A stretch of DNA of 38,480 bases from Deltaproteobacteria bacterium (GTDB taxonomy: Bacteria > Desulfobacterota > Syntrophia > Syntrophales > UBA2210), in the NCBI GenBank assembly GCA_018399535.1, contig JAGYOR010000003.1:1-38480 (forward strand), in the 5' to 3' direction. The number at the start of each line of letters is the position of its first letter. The stretch's first letter is position 1. The notes under the pieces are model-generated. The model was not told the DNA's origin. It ran no database searches and worked only from the letters and a program-made list of their open reading frames with translations. This document shows positions 9,101 to 16,905 of this stretch, piece by piece. Both the position numbers and the translations under genes were made by a program.

Positions 9101-10467
9101 ATGAAGTGCCCGTGAAGGCCGTCACCAACGGTGTGCACATGCAGTCGTGGGTGGCGCCCGCGATGAAGGAATGTTACGAGCGCTACCTGGGGATCGACTG
9201 GTATTCAGGGGATTTTGAAAACCTGGGCTGGGAACGGGTGGACGAGATTCCCGACAAGGTGCTCTGGCAGACTCACGCGGATCTCAAGACAAAAATGATC
9301 GATTACGTGAAAAGCAGCCTGACGGCGCAAAGCGAGCGGCAGGGAATTCCCCGGTCTCTGGTCCGGCGGAAAACAGAAAGTCTCGACCCCGGCGCCCTGA
9401 TCATCGGTTTTGCCAGGAGATTCGCCACCTACAAGCGGGCGCTCATGCTGTTCGAGGATTGCGACCGCCTGTCTCGACTGCTGAACGACAACGGCAGAAC
9501 CGTGCAGGTTGTTTTCGCGGGCAAGGCCCACCCGAATGACGAGGCCGGTAAGGAGCTTCTGAAACAGTTGTTCGCCTATACCTGGGACGAGCGGTTCATC
9601 GACAATATTTTTTTCATCGAGAATTATAATCTGGGAACGGCGCGAAGCCTGGTTCAAGGCGTCGATGTCTGGCTCAACAATCCCCTGCGGCCGCGCGAAG
9701 CAAGCGGAACGAGCGGCATGAAAGTTGTGGTAAACGGCGGGTTGAACCTGAGCATTCTCGACGGCTGGTGGGACGAAGCCTACAACGGCGACAACGGCTG
9801 GGCCTTCGGCGACGGCAGGGAGTGCAATAACGTGGACACGCAGAACACCGCCGACAGTGATTCTCTCTACGACGTGCTCGAATCGTCGGTGCTGCCGTGT
9901 TTTTTTGATACGAACGGCGGCGGTTACCCGGAAAAATGGCTTGCCATAATGAAATCGTCCATCAAAAGCCTTGTCCCCCGTTTCAACACTCATCGCATGG
10001 TCAAGCAGTATTATGAAACCATGTACCTGCCCGCGGCCCGTCGCGCGGCGGTCCTGAAGGCGCGGGGATACGAACGGGCGCGGGCCCTGGCCGGCTGGAA
10101 ACAGAAAATATCCTCGCGGTTTTCACGGGACCACATCCGGTGGTACAAGGTGCGGGGTTTCACGGGTGACCGCCTTGACGTGGGCGGATCATTCCAGGTG
10201 GAGGCGGGAATCGACCTGGGCCGGCTCTCGGAAGAGGAAGTGCGGGTGGAACTGGTCATCATGGAATCCGGGGAGAGAGGCGTGCTGCGCAAATCGGCCG
10301 TCCTGGGGATGAACAAGACAGGCGTCGACGCCGACGACGGGACACTCATATATTCAGGCGAGTACCGGGCCGAAAAATCAGGCACCTTTGTTTACGGTAT
10401 CCGTATCATGCCGACGCATCCCGACCTTTTCTCCTATCAGGAACCGGGACTGGTCCACTGGGCCTAG
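6184..10467 (+). CDS. Fusion of GT3 glycogen synthase and GT35 alpha-glucan phosphorylase
   Basis: A 1427-residue protein with two opposite activities of glycogen metabolism. Residues about 1-560 form a GT3 (eukaryote-like) glycogen synthase: ELSWETCNKVGGIHRVLRGK near the start, FHDWTTAAG, FTAHATVLGR and YEPWGYTPLD. Residues about 575-690 are the DUF3417-type N-domain of short glucan phosphorylases. Residues about 675-1330 are the GT35 phosphorylase, with STEYGMHESLPIYSGGLG and the pyridoxal-phosphate lysine (Lys1180) in EASGTSGMK. The final 90 residues form a beta-rich tail. In the synthase half the second acid of the EX7E motif is Asp450, not Glu (first is Glu442). The start chosen is ATG 6184 with GAGGTG 11 bases upstream; an in-frame GTG at 6172 adds four residues and cannot be excluded. 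Its neighbours are glucan enzymes on both sides. Confidence 0.92.
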   Translation: MNKTIGISADCLFELSWETCNKVGGIHRVLRGKAARAVERFGDGYFLIGPDLGNNPDFEETDEELWDDIRFDAGARNLSCRCGRWRDAPGGPRTILVSHNGKYDADRLLFGLWQNYGVDSMAGGPDYIEQVLFATAAAEIVEIVYERLLRHHEVFVAHFHDWTTAAGLLYLNRNIPEIATVFTAHATVLGRAIADAGDDLPDDQGAAFTAELASRLNVSARHSIETAATAQADCLSAVSEVTAEEVTRILGRTPRVILPNGITINDVPECFDEATGADPRRLAMLDFASKFLRTELPADRTDIFFTSGQYDFRGKGIDLFLESLKGVGDDLRNDPAGRKVVAFLGVLGAHRGISHETSRILRGEEGVVSSGVARICTHQLSDPQHDPVWKACNVLNLLNDAGDAVHVICMPVYLDGYDGIVNLTYDDVLAACDLGVFLSRYEPWGYTPLDGAARCLPVVTTDRAGFGAWVRRQEDIPAGGVFVLDFQGRSRESCVAALKECFLRVLDWTPEEKRRQRSRARFVAARADWAVLYDRYGEAYNEAVATADKRLHGLDTSGTGREVTYAGTDSLQPRYRNFSVAVPLPEPLGRLREIAYDLTWTWTPEIEELFARLDPRLWVDLGRNPVELLERVREDRLVEMAENETYLRLYRRVLTLLDDIGADNGSFGDDDALITAKTPVAYFSTEYGMHESLPIYSGGLGVLSGDHLKSSANLHFPLVGVGLLYKNGYFSQMLDGEGNQAALYPDNDFSRMPVSICANGSKPDEALKIHVDLPGRKLYAQAWHVTVGTVTLYLLDTAIPENNSQDMAITSRLYGADQRLRIEQEIMLGIGGVRLLEKLGIRPAVFHLNEGHSAFLLLERIRGLMEKKGLTFHEAREVVRASSIFTTHSPVEAANERFEESLMKNYFSEYAEELGISWDTFWQLGRDEPGPGKPFFMPVLAFNLCCASNAVSELHGQVARKMWKKVWSGFDEDEVPVKAVTNGVHMQSWVAPAMKECYERYLGIDWYSGDFENLGWERVDEIPDKVLWQTHADLKTKMIDYVKSSLTAQSERQGIPRSLVRRKTESLDPGALIIGFARRFATYKRALMLFEDCDRLSRLLNDNGRTVQVVFAGKAHPNDEAGKELLKQLFAYTWDERFIDNIFFIENYNLGTARSLVQGVDVWLNNPLRPREASGTSGMKVVVNGGLNLSILDGWWDEAYNGDNGWAFGDGRECNNVDTQNTADSDSLYDVLESSVLPCFFDTNGGGYPEKWLAIMKSSIKSLVPRFNTHRMVKQYYETMYLPAARRAAVLKARGYERARALAGWKQKISSRFSRDHIRWYKVRGFTGDRLDVGGSFQVEAGIDLGRLSEEEVRVELVIMESGERGVLRKSAVLGMNKTGVDADDGTLIYSGEYRAEKSGTFVYGIRIMPTHPDLFSYQEPGLVHWA

Positions 10468-10515
10468 CCCCATACCGCGCGCCTATCGGCGGCGGGTTTG
10501 AAGGAGGATGTTCAC

Positions 10516-13212
10516 ATGTCGCTAGTCTGTTTGTACTTTCAGCTGCACCAGCCCTTTCGCCTGCATCCCGAGCGGGACAAGTTCCTCTGGGAAGACCTGA
10601 ATCGCGAGGTATTTCAAAAGGTCGCATCGAAATGCTATCTGCCCGCGCTGTCGCTTTTTGAGGAAATGGTGGCCGGCGAGGAATCGTTCAAGGCGACTTT
10701 CAGCTTTTCGGGGGCCTTCCTTGAGCAGGCGCAACTCTACAGTCCCGACGTGATCACGGCCCTGCAGCGTCTGCTCGATGCGGGCGGTGGCGAACGGGTC
10801 GAGTATCTGGACGAGACCTACTACCATTCACTCACGTCGCTTTTCGAAGATCCGAAACGACAGGAATTCCGCGATCAAGTGTCGTTCCACCGCGACCTGA
10901 TGCGGCACCTCTTCGGTATCAAGCCCACGTCCTTTCGCAACACTGAACTGATGTACAACAATAATATCGCCGCGGCCGTTCACGACATGGGCTACCGGGC
11001 GATTCTGTGCGAGCAGCGCCGGGACATGTACGGCGACGGAGCGGTTCTGACACCCGATTCCGTGTTCAAGTCCGTTGAAAACGGTCTCGTCGTCATTCCC
11101 CGCAACAGGGATCTGAGCGACGACGTTGCCTTCCGTTTCACCCACCGGCCGCTTGCGCCGGAGGAATATGCCGCCAATATCGCGCGTATTGACGGACCGG
11201 CGGTGCTGCTTGGCTACGATTTCGAGCATATCGGGGAACATCTCTGGGAAGACACCGGCATTTTCGAATTCTGGAAGGCGATTCCCCGGGCTTTCGCAAA
11301 CCATGAGTCAATCGTCATGGCCAATCCCACGGAGATAGCCGAGCGGTTCGAAAACGTGGAATGCCCCCCCGTGGACATTCCGGGCCTTGCGACATCGTCC
11401 TGGGCCGACGCATCGCGGGATACCCACGGGTGGCTGGGCACCATGACCCAGTATGAATTGTTCCGGAACATCGAAAAACTGGAAGGAGAAGCCCGGCGCG
11501 CCGGCGGCGAGCTGCTGACCCGCTGGCGGCACCTGACCACGTCGGATCATATCTATTTCCTTCATGAACGGATCGGCGAGGATCACGCCGTGCATTCCTA
11601 TTTCAACCCGTACGGTGGTTCCATCACCCAGGCGGCCCACGTGCTCACCCGCAAGATCGACGATTTCGAAGTCGCCATCAGGCGTTTCGAGGTGTTGAAG
11701 CGGCGGGAACGCACGGCAGTGCTGCTCATTGCACCCGAAAGCGGACGTCTGCCAGAGGATATGGGGGCGCTGGCATCCTATATATCGGGGAAAAGCGGCG
11801 GCCTCGGCGAAGTGGTCTCCGCCCTCTGCGAGGGGCTGAACGAACGGAACGTGGACGTACACCTGGCCATGCTGAATCTCAAGAAGCGGTTCCGCGAGGA
11901 CAGCCGCATCGGCGAGGAAGACTGGCGCACCTTGCGGTATCAGCACGACACGGACAGGATTCACCTGGTCAGTTCCTCCGTTTTCGCCGACCTGCCCGGC
12001 GCCTATGCCGGCGATCCCGCCCGGAACGCGGCCGAGTTCCAGAAAGAAGTAATAAATCACATCATCAAGGATGTGCGGGGAAAGAGCCGGGGGAGGCTGA
12101 TCGTCCATACCCACGACTGGATGGCCGGGGGAGCCGCCTCGGCGTACGTGAAATCCCGGGGCATTCCGCTCCTTCACACGATGCACAACAGTTTTACCGG
12201 GTACATTCCCCTGGAGATGCTGTTCGGCATCGAGATAGACGAACTGGTTCCCTTCCTGTACCTGTCGGACGATAAAGGCCGACGCTGCATCGACGCCCAG
12301 GCGACGGCGATCAAAAACGCCACGATGGTGAATTTTGTCGGCCGCCGGTTCCTCGAAGAAGTGGTAAACGATTATTTCATTGATCAGCCCGTCATTCCTC
12401 AGAGCGTCCGTGATGAAGTAAAGGCGAAATACGCCGTGGGCGCCGTTGTATCGATCATCAACGCCCCGTCCCGCACGATGTACCCCGAGTTCTGCCCTCA
12501 CCTCGTCAGGAACTACGGCCCCGACGCGGACATCCTGGCGGCGAAACGGGAAAATCTCCTGGAATTCCAGCGCCGGACCGGTCTCAACGTGAATCCCGGA
12601 GCGGTTCTGTTCTACTGGCCGTCCAGGCTCGACCCGTTGCAGAAAGGTGTGACGGTCTTTGAAGAAGTGCTGCTTCGTTTCGTCATTGAAAACCCGGACG
12701 TGCAGGTGGCGATCGTGGCCAACGGCGTCGGCGGCGACCGCGCGCACGAGGAAATCCTTGGAAGAATAGCCTGGGTGTCGGGAGGAAAAATCGCCTACCA
12801 TCACTACCAGGAGGATCTGTCCATGCTCGGTTTCGCCGCCGCGAGCGATGTTTTCGGGGTATCCCTTTACGAGCCCTGCGGGCAGATCGACCAGGTAGGC
12901 AACCTGTTCGGCGCCACGGCAACGAACCGTGACACCGGGGGCTACCACGACAAGATCAGGGAACTGCGGCTGAAGGCGGACGGTTCTCCCCAGGATGTGG
13001 GAAACGGGTTTCTTTTCAGGGATTACGATCCCGGCGGGCTGCTCTTCGGCATGGAAAAAAGCCTCCGCTTCCATCGAAGGCCCGCCGTCGAGCGTGAACC
13101 GCAGATCAGGCGCATCATGCGGGAGACCAGGGAGAAATATGACCTGGAGACCATGATCGCTCAGTACATGAGAGTTTACGAACGGCTCAACGGCGACCGG
13201 CCGCTGGTTTGA
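10516..13212 (+). CDS. Fusion of GH57 glycoside hydrolase and GT5-like glycogen synthase
   Basis: 898 residues. The N-terminal 400 form a GH57 domain: FQLHQPFRL near the start, YLDETYYHSL, the probable nucleophile Glu144 in SFRNTELMYNNN, the probable acid Asp235 in YDFEHIGEHLWED and TSDHIYFL. GH57 enzymes include alpha-amylases, 4-alpha-glucanotransferases and branching enzymes; these motifs look closest to the amylase-type members. Residues about 402-890 form a GT5-like glycogen synthase with Lys426 in GKSGGLGE (nucleotide-sugar loop), VHTHDWMAGG, TMHNSFTGY and Glu786 in EPCGQIDQ. The ATG at 10516 has a perfect AAGGAGG 8 bases upstream, which decides the start over the TTG at 10498. It follows the GT3-GT35 gene by 48 bases and overlaps the convergent GT2 gene by 26 bases. 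Confidence 0.9.
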   Translation: MSLVCLYFQLHQPFRLHPERDKFLWEDLNREVFQKVASKCYLPALSLFEEMVAGEESFKATFSFSGAFLEQAQLYSPDVITALQRLLDAGGGERVEYLDETYYHSLTSLFEDPKRQEFRDQVSFHRDLMRHLFGIKPTSFRNTELMYNNNIAAAVHDMGYRAILCEQRRDMYGDGAVLTPDSVFKSVENGLVVIPRNRDLSDDVAFRFTHRPLAPEEYAANIARIDGPAVLLGYDFEHIGEHLWEDTGIFEFWKAIPRAFANHESIVMANPTEIAERFENVECPPVDIPGLATSSWADASRDTHGWLGTMTQYELFRNIEKLEGEARRAGGELLTRWRHLTTSDHIYFLHERIGEDHAVHSYFNPYGGSITQAAHVLTRKIDDFEVAIRRFEVLKRRERTAVLLIAPESGRLPEDMGALASYISGKSGGLGEVVSALCEGLNERNVDVHLAMLNLKKRFREDSRIGEEDWRTLRYQHDTDRIHLVSSSVFADLPGAYAGDPARNAAEFQKEVINHIIKDVRGKSRGRLIVHTHDWMAGGAASAYVKSRGIPLLHTMHNSFTGYIPLEMLFGIEIDELVPFLYLSDDKGRRCIDAQATAIKNATMVNFVGRRFLEEVVNDYFIDQPVIPQSVRDEVKAKYAVGAVVSIINAPSRTMYPEFCPHLVRNYGPDADILAAKRENLLEFQRRTGLNVNPGAVLFYWPSRLDPLQKGVTVFEEVLLRFVIENPDVQVAIVANGVGGDRAHEEILGRIAWVSGGKIAYHHYQEDLSMLGFAAASDVFGVSLYEPCGQIDQVGNLFGATATNRDTGGYHDKIRELRLKADGSPQDVGNGFLFRDYDPGGLLFGMEKSLRFHRRPAVEREPQIRRIMRETREKYDLETMIAQYMRVYERLNGDRPLV

Positions 13213-14458
13213 GGGGCGCTTTGACGCCTTCCTCCCAGATTTCAACCAGGTAATCCTTCTGGCGTTCGAATTTCACCGCCTGGTCTTCGACCAGGGCTTC
13301 CGCCTCGGCGGAACTCATGTCCCAGGTGCGCCGGACGAAGGTGGCGACGCGGGCGTAGTAGAGCGGGGTCATCACATCGACGAGTTTGTTGCGATTCACT
13401 TTCCATTTATGAAAGGTTGCCGCCAGTTCGTAGAGGATCTTTACCCAGTCCTCTGTTGACAGGCTGAAATCCTCAACGCTCATGGAGGCGGCGCGGGTGA
13501 CTGCCTCGCAGCTTTCCGGGCTGAGCACCTCTCTCCACAGGGCTGAAAACTGGCTGTGTCCTGTCTTGAAATGTTCGATCATTCCCTCGAGATTCACGGG
13601 AACCGGTTCCGGTTCCAGGACCCCCTCGAAGCCGAAGGTTTCCACCGGCTCGCTGCCGTGTACCTTTTTCCAGACCGTCTCGTTTGTTTCCATGAGCGAG
13701 AAGACCGTCCACAGCACCTGCCGGAACATGGGGCCCAGGTGCAGCCCCGGATCTTTTGCGTCGTGAATCTTGACACCCAGGTTCGACTGGCAGACGCGGT
13801 AGTTGCTGGTGATGGCGTGCGTGGTCATCCAGATGTCGATGCCGTAACGCGCCACGTCCGTTTCCCACACATCCTGGTTGATAAAGTACCGCGTGACCTC
13901 CCGGGAAAGGGCGAAATCGCCCCCGATGGGTTGCCGGATCCGTTTTCCGTAGAGGGCCCTCGTCAGGTTGTACACGATGTTGTTGGTGATCGTGCCGTCG
14001 TATTTGTGCCTGACGTAGACCGGCGCCACGAACTGATAGCCCTTTTCGAGCACCGGGTCGAGCAGGTAGCGGACCCAGTCGGGAGTGATGCTCCTGAGAT
14101 CGGAATCGACCACGACGCAGGCATCTGTCTGCAGGCGGCAGGCGGCCTCGAAGATCGAACGGAGAGCCGATCCCTTGCCCGCGGGCCCCCTGTAGATTGA
14201 CACCACTTTTTCCTGCCAGGGCTTGATCTGGAATTCCTTGGCGACTTCCCTCGTGTCGTCCGTCGATCCGCCGTCGGCGATTATGATGACACTCCGCCTG
14301 TCCTTGTAATACTGGGCGAGACCATGAGTGAGCATCTGGATCACGTGCCCGATCGTCTTCTCGTTGTTGTAGCAGGGTATTCCCACGAGAATGTCGGCGT
14401 GTTCTATTTCCTCAAGCCGTTTCGCGCTGTAGGACCTGAGGGCCGTGTTGTAGTGCAT
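13187..14458 (-). CDS. GT-A glycosyltransferase resembling mannosyl/glucosylglycerate synthases
   Basis: 423-residue GT-A enzyme. Near the N-terminus VGIPCYNNEKTIGHV and IIIADGGSTDDT are GT2-type donor-binding motifs. VVVDSDLRSITPDW carries the DXD. Further on, QPIGGDFALSREV and YGIDIWMTTHAI occur in the positions used by mannosylglycerate synthase (GT78) and glucosyl-3-phosphoglycerate synthase (GT81) for acceptor and metal binding. The helical C-terminal 150 residues also resemble those families. I infer synthesis of a glycosylglycerate compatible solute or a glycogen/methylglucose-polysaccharide primer; substrates are unproven. The start at 14458 is preferred over 14473 because AAAGGA lies 6 bases before it. 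The gene has its own promoter and converges on the GH57-GT5 gene. Confidence 0.82.
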   Translation of the reverse strand: MHYNTALRSYSAKRLEEIEHADILVGIPCYNNEKTIGHVIQMLTHGLAQYYKDRRSVIIIADGGSTDDTREVAKEFQIKPWQEKVVSIYRGPAGKGSALRSIFEAACRLQTDACVVVDSDLRSITPDWVRYLLDPVLEKGYQFVAPVYVRHKYDGTITNNIVYNLTRALYGKRIRQPIGGDFALSREVTRYFINQDVWETDVARYGIDIWMTTHAITSNYRVCQSNLGVKIHDAKDPGLHLGPMFRQVLWTVFSLMETNETVWKKVHGSEPVETFGFEGVLEPEPVPVNLEGMIEHFKTGHSQFSALWREVLSPESCEAVTRAASMSVEDFSLSTEDWVKILYELAATFHKWKVNRNKLVDVMTPLYYARVATFVRRTWDMSSAEAEALVEDQAVKFERQKDYLVEIWEEGVKAPLKPAAGRR

Positions 14459-14490
14459 GCGGCATCCTTTCATGCGAAATATTTAAAATA

Positions 14491-14519
14491 AGTATATTGA
14501 ATAATTGAAAAAAAGACAA
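14491..14519 (-). promoter_or_regulatory. Sigma70-type promoter of the GT2-like gene
   Basis: On the minus strand TTGTCT (14519-14514) and TATACT (14496-14491) are separated by exactly 17 bases in an AT-rich stretch. The transcript would start near 14484, about 26 bases before the ATG at 14458. Confidence 0.65.
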
Positions 14520-14622
14520 TATTTCTCTTCGTGTATGTCGTGTGCTTCGTGGGGAGGAAACGTGTGGTTGCGAAAACGTTTTGCGTGAACAACCGGATGG
14601 GGTGATTCATGGGGCGGGACAA

Positions 14623-15924
14623 TCACCCCCGTTGCTTCAGCTTTTTCCAGGCAAGCAGCCGGTCCCGGACGCGTGCTTCGTAGCCCCGGTCGGTGGGTCG
14701 ATAAAAGATCCGATTCCGGAGTTTTTCAGGCAATGCTTCCTGGTGGACCTGGGCGTCGGGGTAGTCGTGGGCGTACTTGTAGTGTTTACCGTATCCAAGA
14801 TCCTTCATGAGCTTCGTCGGCGCGTTTCGCACGTCCAGTGGAACAGGCAAGGCGCCTGTTTCCTCGATGGTTTTTCGAACCGCGCCCATTGCGCGGTAAA
14901 GGGAGTTGCTCTTGGGAGCCGCCGCGAGGTAGACAGCGGCCTCGGCAAGGGCGAGCTCGCCTTCGGGAGATCCCAGGAACCGGAAAGATTCCATGGCGTT
15001 AAGGGATACCGACAGGGCCGCCGGATCGGCGAGACCCACGTCTTCCGAGGCGAACCGCACCATTCTTCTCGCGATGTACAGGGGATCCTCGCCCGCCGTG
15101 AGCATGCGCGCCAGCCAGTAAAGCGCGGCGTCGGGATCGCTGCCTCGAAGGCTTTTGTGCAGCGCCGATATGAGGTTGTAGTGTTCCTCCCCGCTCTTGT
15201 CGTAACGCAGGAAGCGCCGCTGCAAGGCCTGTTCGGCGACGTCCCGCGTGATCACGGGAGCGCCCCGGTTCGATTCTTCCGCCAGAACGGCGGCCGCTTC
15301 GAGCCCGTTCAGGGCTGCCCGGGCGTCGCCGTCGGCGACGGCAATCAAGTGGTCCATGGCTTCAGGTTCCGCCGTGATGTTCAATTGCCCCAGGCCGCGT
15401 TCGGGATCATCCAGCGCCCTGCGGAGCATGGTTGCCAGTTCCTCCTCCGTATAGGGTGAAAGCACCAGGACACGCACCCTGGACAGAAGCGGCGCGACGA
15501 CTTCGAAGGAAGGGTTTTCCGTTGTGGCGCCGATGAGCGTTACGAGTCCCGTTTCCACGTGGGGCAGAAAGGCGTCCTGCTGGGCCTTGTTGAACCGGTG
15601 AATTTCATCGACGAAAAGAATGGTCTTTTTACCGTGGCGGTGAAGCTGGTTTCGCGCTTCTTCGATCATGGCCCTGATTTCTTTTACCCCCGAGAGGACG
15701 GCGGAAAAGGTTTCAAAGTGGGCCTGCGTTTCCGTCGCCGCCAGTCGGGCCAGGGTTGTCTTCCCCGAACCGGGGGGGCCCCAGAAGATCATGGAGAAAA
15801 GATGATCGCGGCGCAGGGCCTGGCGCAGGAGGCCGTCTTTCCCCACCAGGTGGGGTTGCCCCACGAAATCGTCGAATGAGCGTGGACGCATACGGTCGGC
15901 CAGGGGAGCCGTCGTTGCCGTCAT
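14623..15924 (-). CDS. rarA: Replication-associated recombination protein A
   Basis: AAA+ ATPase (MgsA/RarA, related to clamp-loader subunits and WRNIP1) that acts at stalled replication forks. From the ATG at 15924 the protein has 433 residues. It begins with [18 protein letters not shown], then Walker A GPPGSGKT (49-56), Walker [11 protein letters not shown], sensor 1 [11 protein letters not shown] and the RarA-typical C-terminal tetramerisation domain ([33 protein letters not shown]). Length is normal. The open frame continues upstream to 16086 without a family-like sequence. No strong ribosome binding site precedes 15924, so the start is set by homology and is less sure than the identity. 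Confidence 0.94.
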   Translation of the reverse strand: MTATTAPLADRMRPRSFDDFVGQPHLVGKDGLLRQALRRDHLFSMIFWGPPGSGKTTLARLAATETQAHFETFSAVLSGVKEIRAMIEEARNQLHRHGKKTILFVDEIHRFNKAQQDAFLPHVETGLVTLIGATTENPSFEVVAPLLSRVRVLVLSPYTEEELATMLRRALDDPERGLGQLNITAEPEAMDHLIAVADGDARAALNGLEAAAVLAEESNRGAPVITRDVAEQALQRRFLRYDKSGEEHYNLISALHKSLRGSDPDAALYWLARMLTAGEDPLYIARRMVRFASEDVGLADPAALSVSLNAMESFRFLGSPEGELALAEAAVYLAAAPKSNSLYRAMGAVRKTIEETGALPVPLDVRNAPTKLMKDLGYGKHYKYAHDYPDAQVHQEALPEKLRNRIFYRPTDRGYEARVRDRLLAWKKLKQRG

Positions 15925-16138
15925 CCGGTTTTTTTCGGGTGTGTCCGATTCATCGAGAAGGAGGCCCGTTTCCGCGGCGGAACGGGCCTTTCCCTTATTG
16001 TTCCTGGTTCCGGTGGGTGACACGACATTCGTCCTCGTTGTTCCCTCGGCGGAGTGGACTAATCGTATTCGCACAACCGCCGACACGTTGTCACATCATC
16101 GCACAGCTTCGCTTCGAGGGCAACGGAAGGATGATCCC
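15925..16138. other. Intergenic region upstream of rarA
   Basis: 214 bases between the rarA start and the repeat element. The rarA frame stays open through most of it, but the translation does not look like RarA. No clear promoter, RNA gene or other ORF is seen. Confidence 0.3.
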
Positions 16139-16499
16139 CAAAATCCGCGATTGGTTTTACAAGGAGCGGGGTTTCGGGCCATCAGCACGAAAAATCGAAG
16201 AATCAACGGGAGCGGGTACTGGCGACCGTCCTTCGAAAGGCCTGTCCTGAGTAACACCAGAGGGCTCCACCGCCTGAGCGGGCATGCGAGGCCGAACGGC
16301 ATGACGACAACCGGTCTTCACGAGCCAACAACCGGTCATCCTGAGCGCCGTCGAAGGATAGACCGGTCAAGCACAAGCCGGACAATACGCAGCACGTTTT
16401 CCGGACCCCTCATGTGTGTCGGACAACACATATTGCGCTGAATCAACGGACTGTTTAGCTTTTTATGCCACGAGCAGGCGCCATGTATCGCGAATTCCG
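16139..16499. repeat. Dispersed non-coding repeat element, copy 2 (inverted relative to copy 1)
   Basis: About 361 bp, homologous to 36-540 when read on the minus strand. Bases 16139-16153 are identical to the reverse complement of 526-540. The segment 16448-16412 matches 87-123 at 30 of 37 positions; 16387-16331 matches 209-265 at roughly 85%. The opposite end (16485-16499) is at exactly the same distance (51 bases) from the 87-type block as in copy 1 and matches the other inverted end at 10 of 15 positions. It lacks the 27-bp array. It sits between rarA and the 83-residue gene, ending 40 bases past that gene's stop. Confidence 0.7.
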
Positions 16500-16539
16500 G
16501 GTGGTACTTCAGGACGGCGGGAATCCCCGCGACGCCGCG

Positions 16540-16791
16540 TCAGGGTTTTTTCTTGAGGGAATCGACGGCCTTGAAAATCGTCGAGATCCGGTCGCCGGGG
16601 GGCCGGTTGACGAACCTGTCCCATTCTTCCGGCGTGAGAACTTCCTGCAGCCACTCTTGAACCGGGAGCGACGGCCAGCATTCTATGATGCGGCTGCAGG
16701 GAAGATCGCCCTGTTCGACCCGGCAATAGGCGAAGGTAACCTCGCCGCCGAGCCGCGGGCACCTGATCAGCAAATCGTCAAATCGCTTCAT
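16540..16791 (-). CDS. Small conserved Cys-containing protein, function unknown
   Basis: 83 residues. The N-terminal half has four Cys (LIRCPRLGGEVTFAYCRVEQ and LPCSRIIECW) spaced as in a small metal-binding or redox site. The second half (PVQEWLQEVLTPEEWDRFVN) looks helical. GAGGG lies about 10 bases before the ATG at 16791. I believe similar short proteins occur in related Desulfobacterota, but I cannot name the family. It lies downstream of trpB2 on the same strand after a strong hairpin. A metal-binding role is inferred only from the Cys pattern. Confidence 0.72.
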   Translation of the reverse strand: MKRFDDLLIRCPRLGGEVTFAYCRVEQGDLPCSRIIECWPSLPVQEWLQEVLTPEEWDRFVNRPPGDRISTIFKAVDSLKKKP

Positions 16792-16813
16792 GATGCATAT
16801 CCCTCGTTTCCCC

Positions 16814-16862
16814 CCGGTCGAAGGGACGCCCCCATTCTTCTGCGGGGTGTCCCTTCGACCGG
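16814..16862. terminator. Long hairpin after trpB2
   Basis: Bases 16814-16832 pair with 16844-16862 over 19 positions, one of them G-U when read as plus-strand RNA, around an 11-base loop. It follows the trpB2 stop (16906) on the minus strand. There is no T-run after it on either strand, so it may be a Rho-independent-like stop without a tail, an RNA-stabilising hairpin or a small palindromic repeat. Confidence 0.55.
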
Positions 16863-16905
16863 ATTCCGTCGGCAGTTTTACCGCGGGCCGAAAGTAACAG
16901 CCGGG

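Noticed and set aside
11308-13245. 645-codon open frame on the minus strand
   Set aside because: A shadow of the GH57-GT5 gene without family motifs or ribosome binding site.
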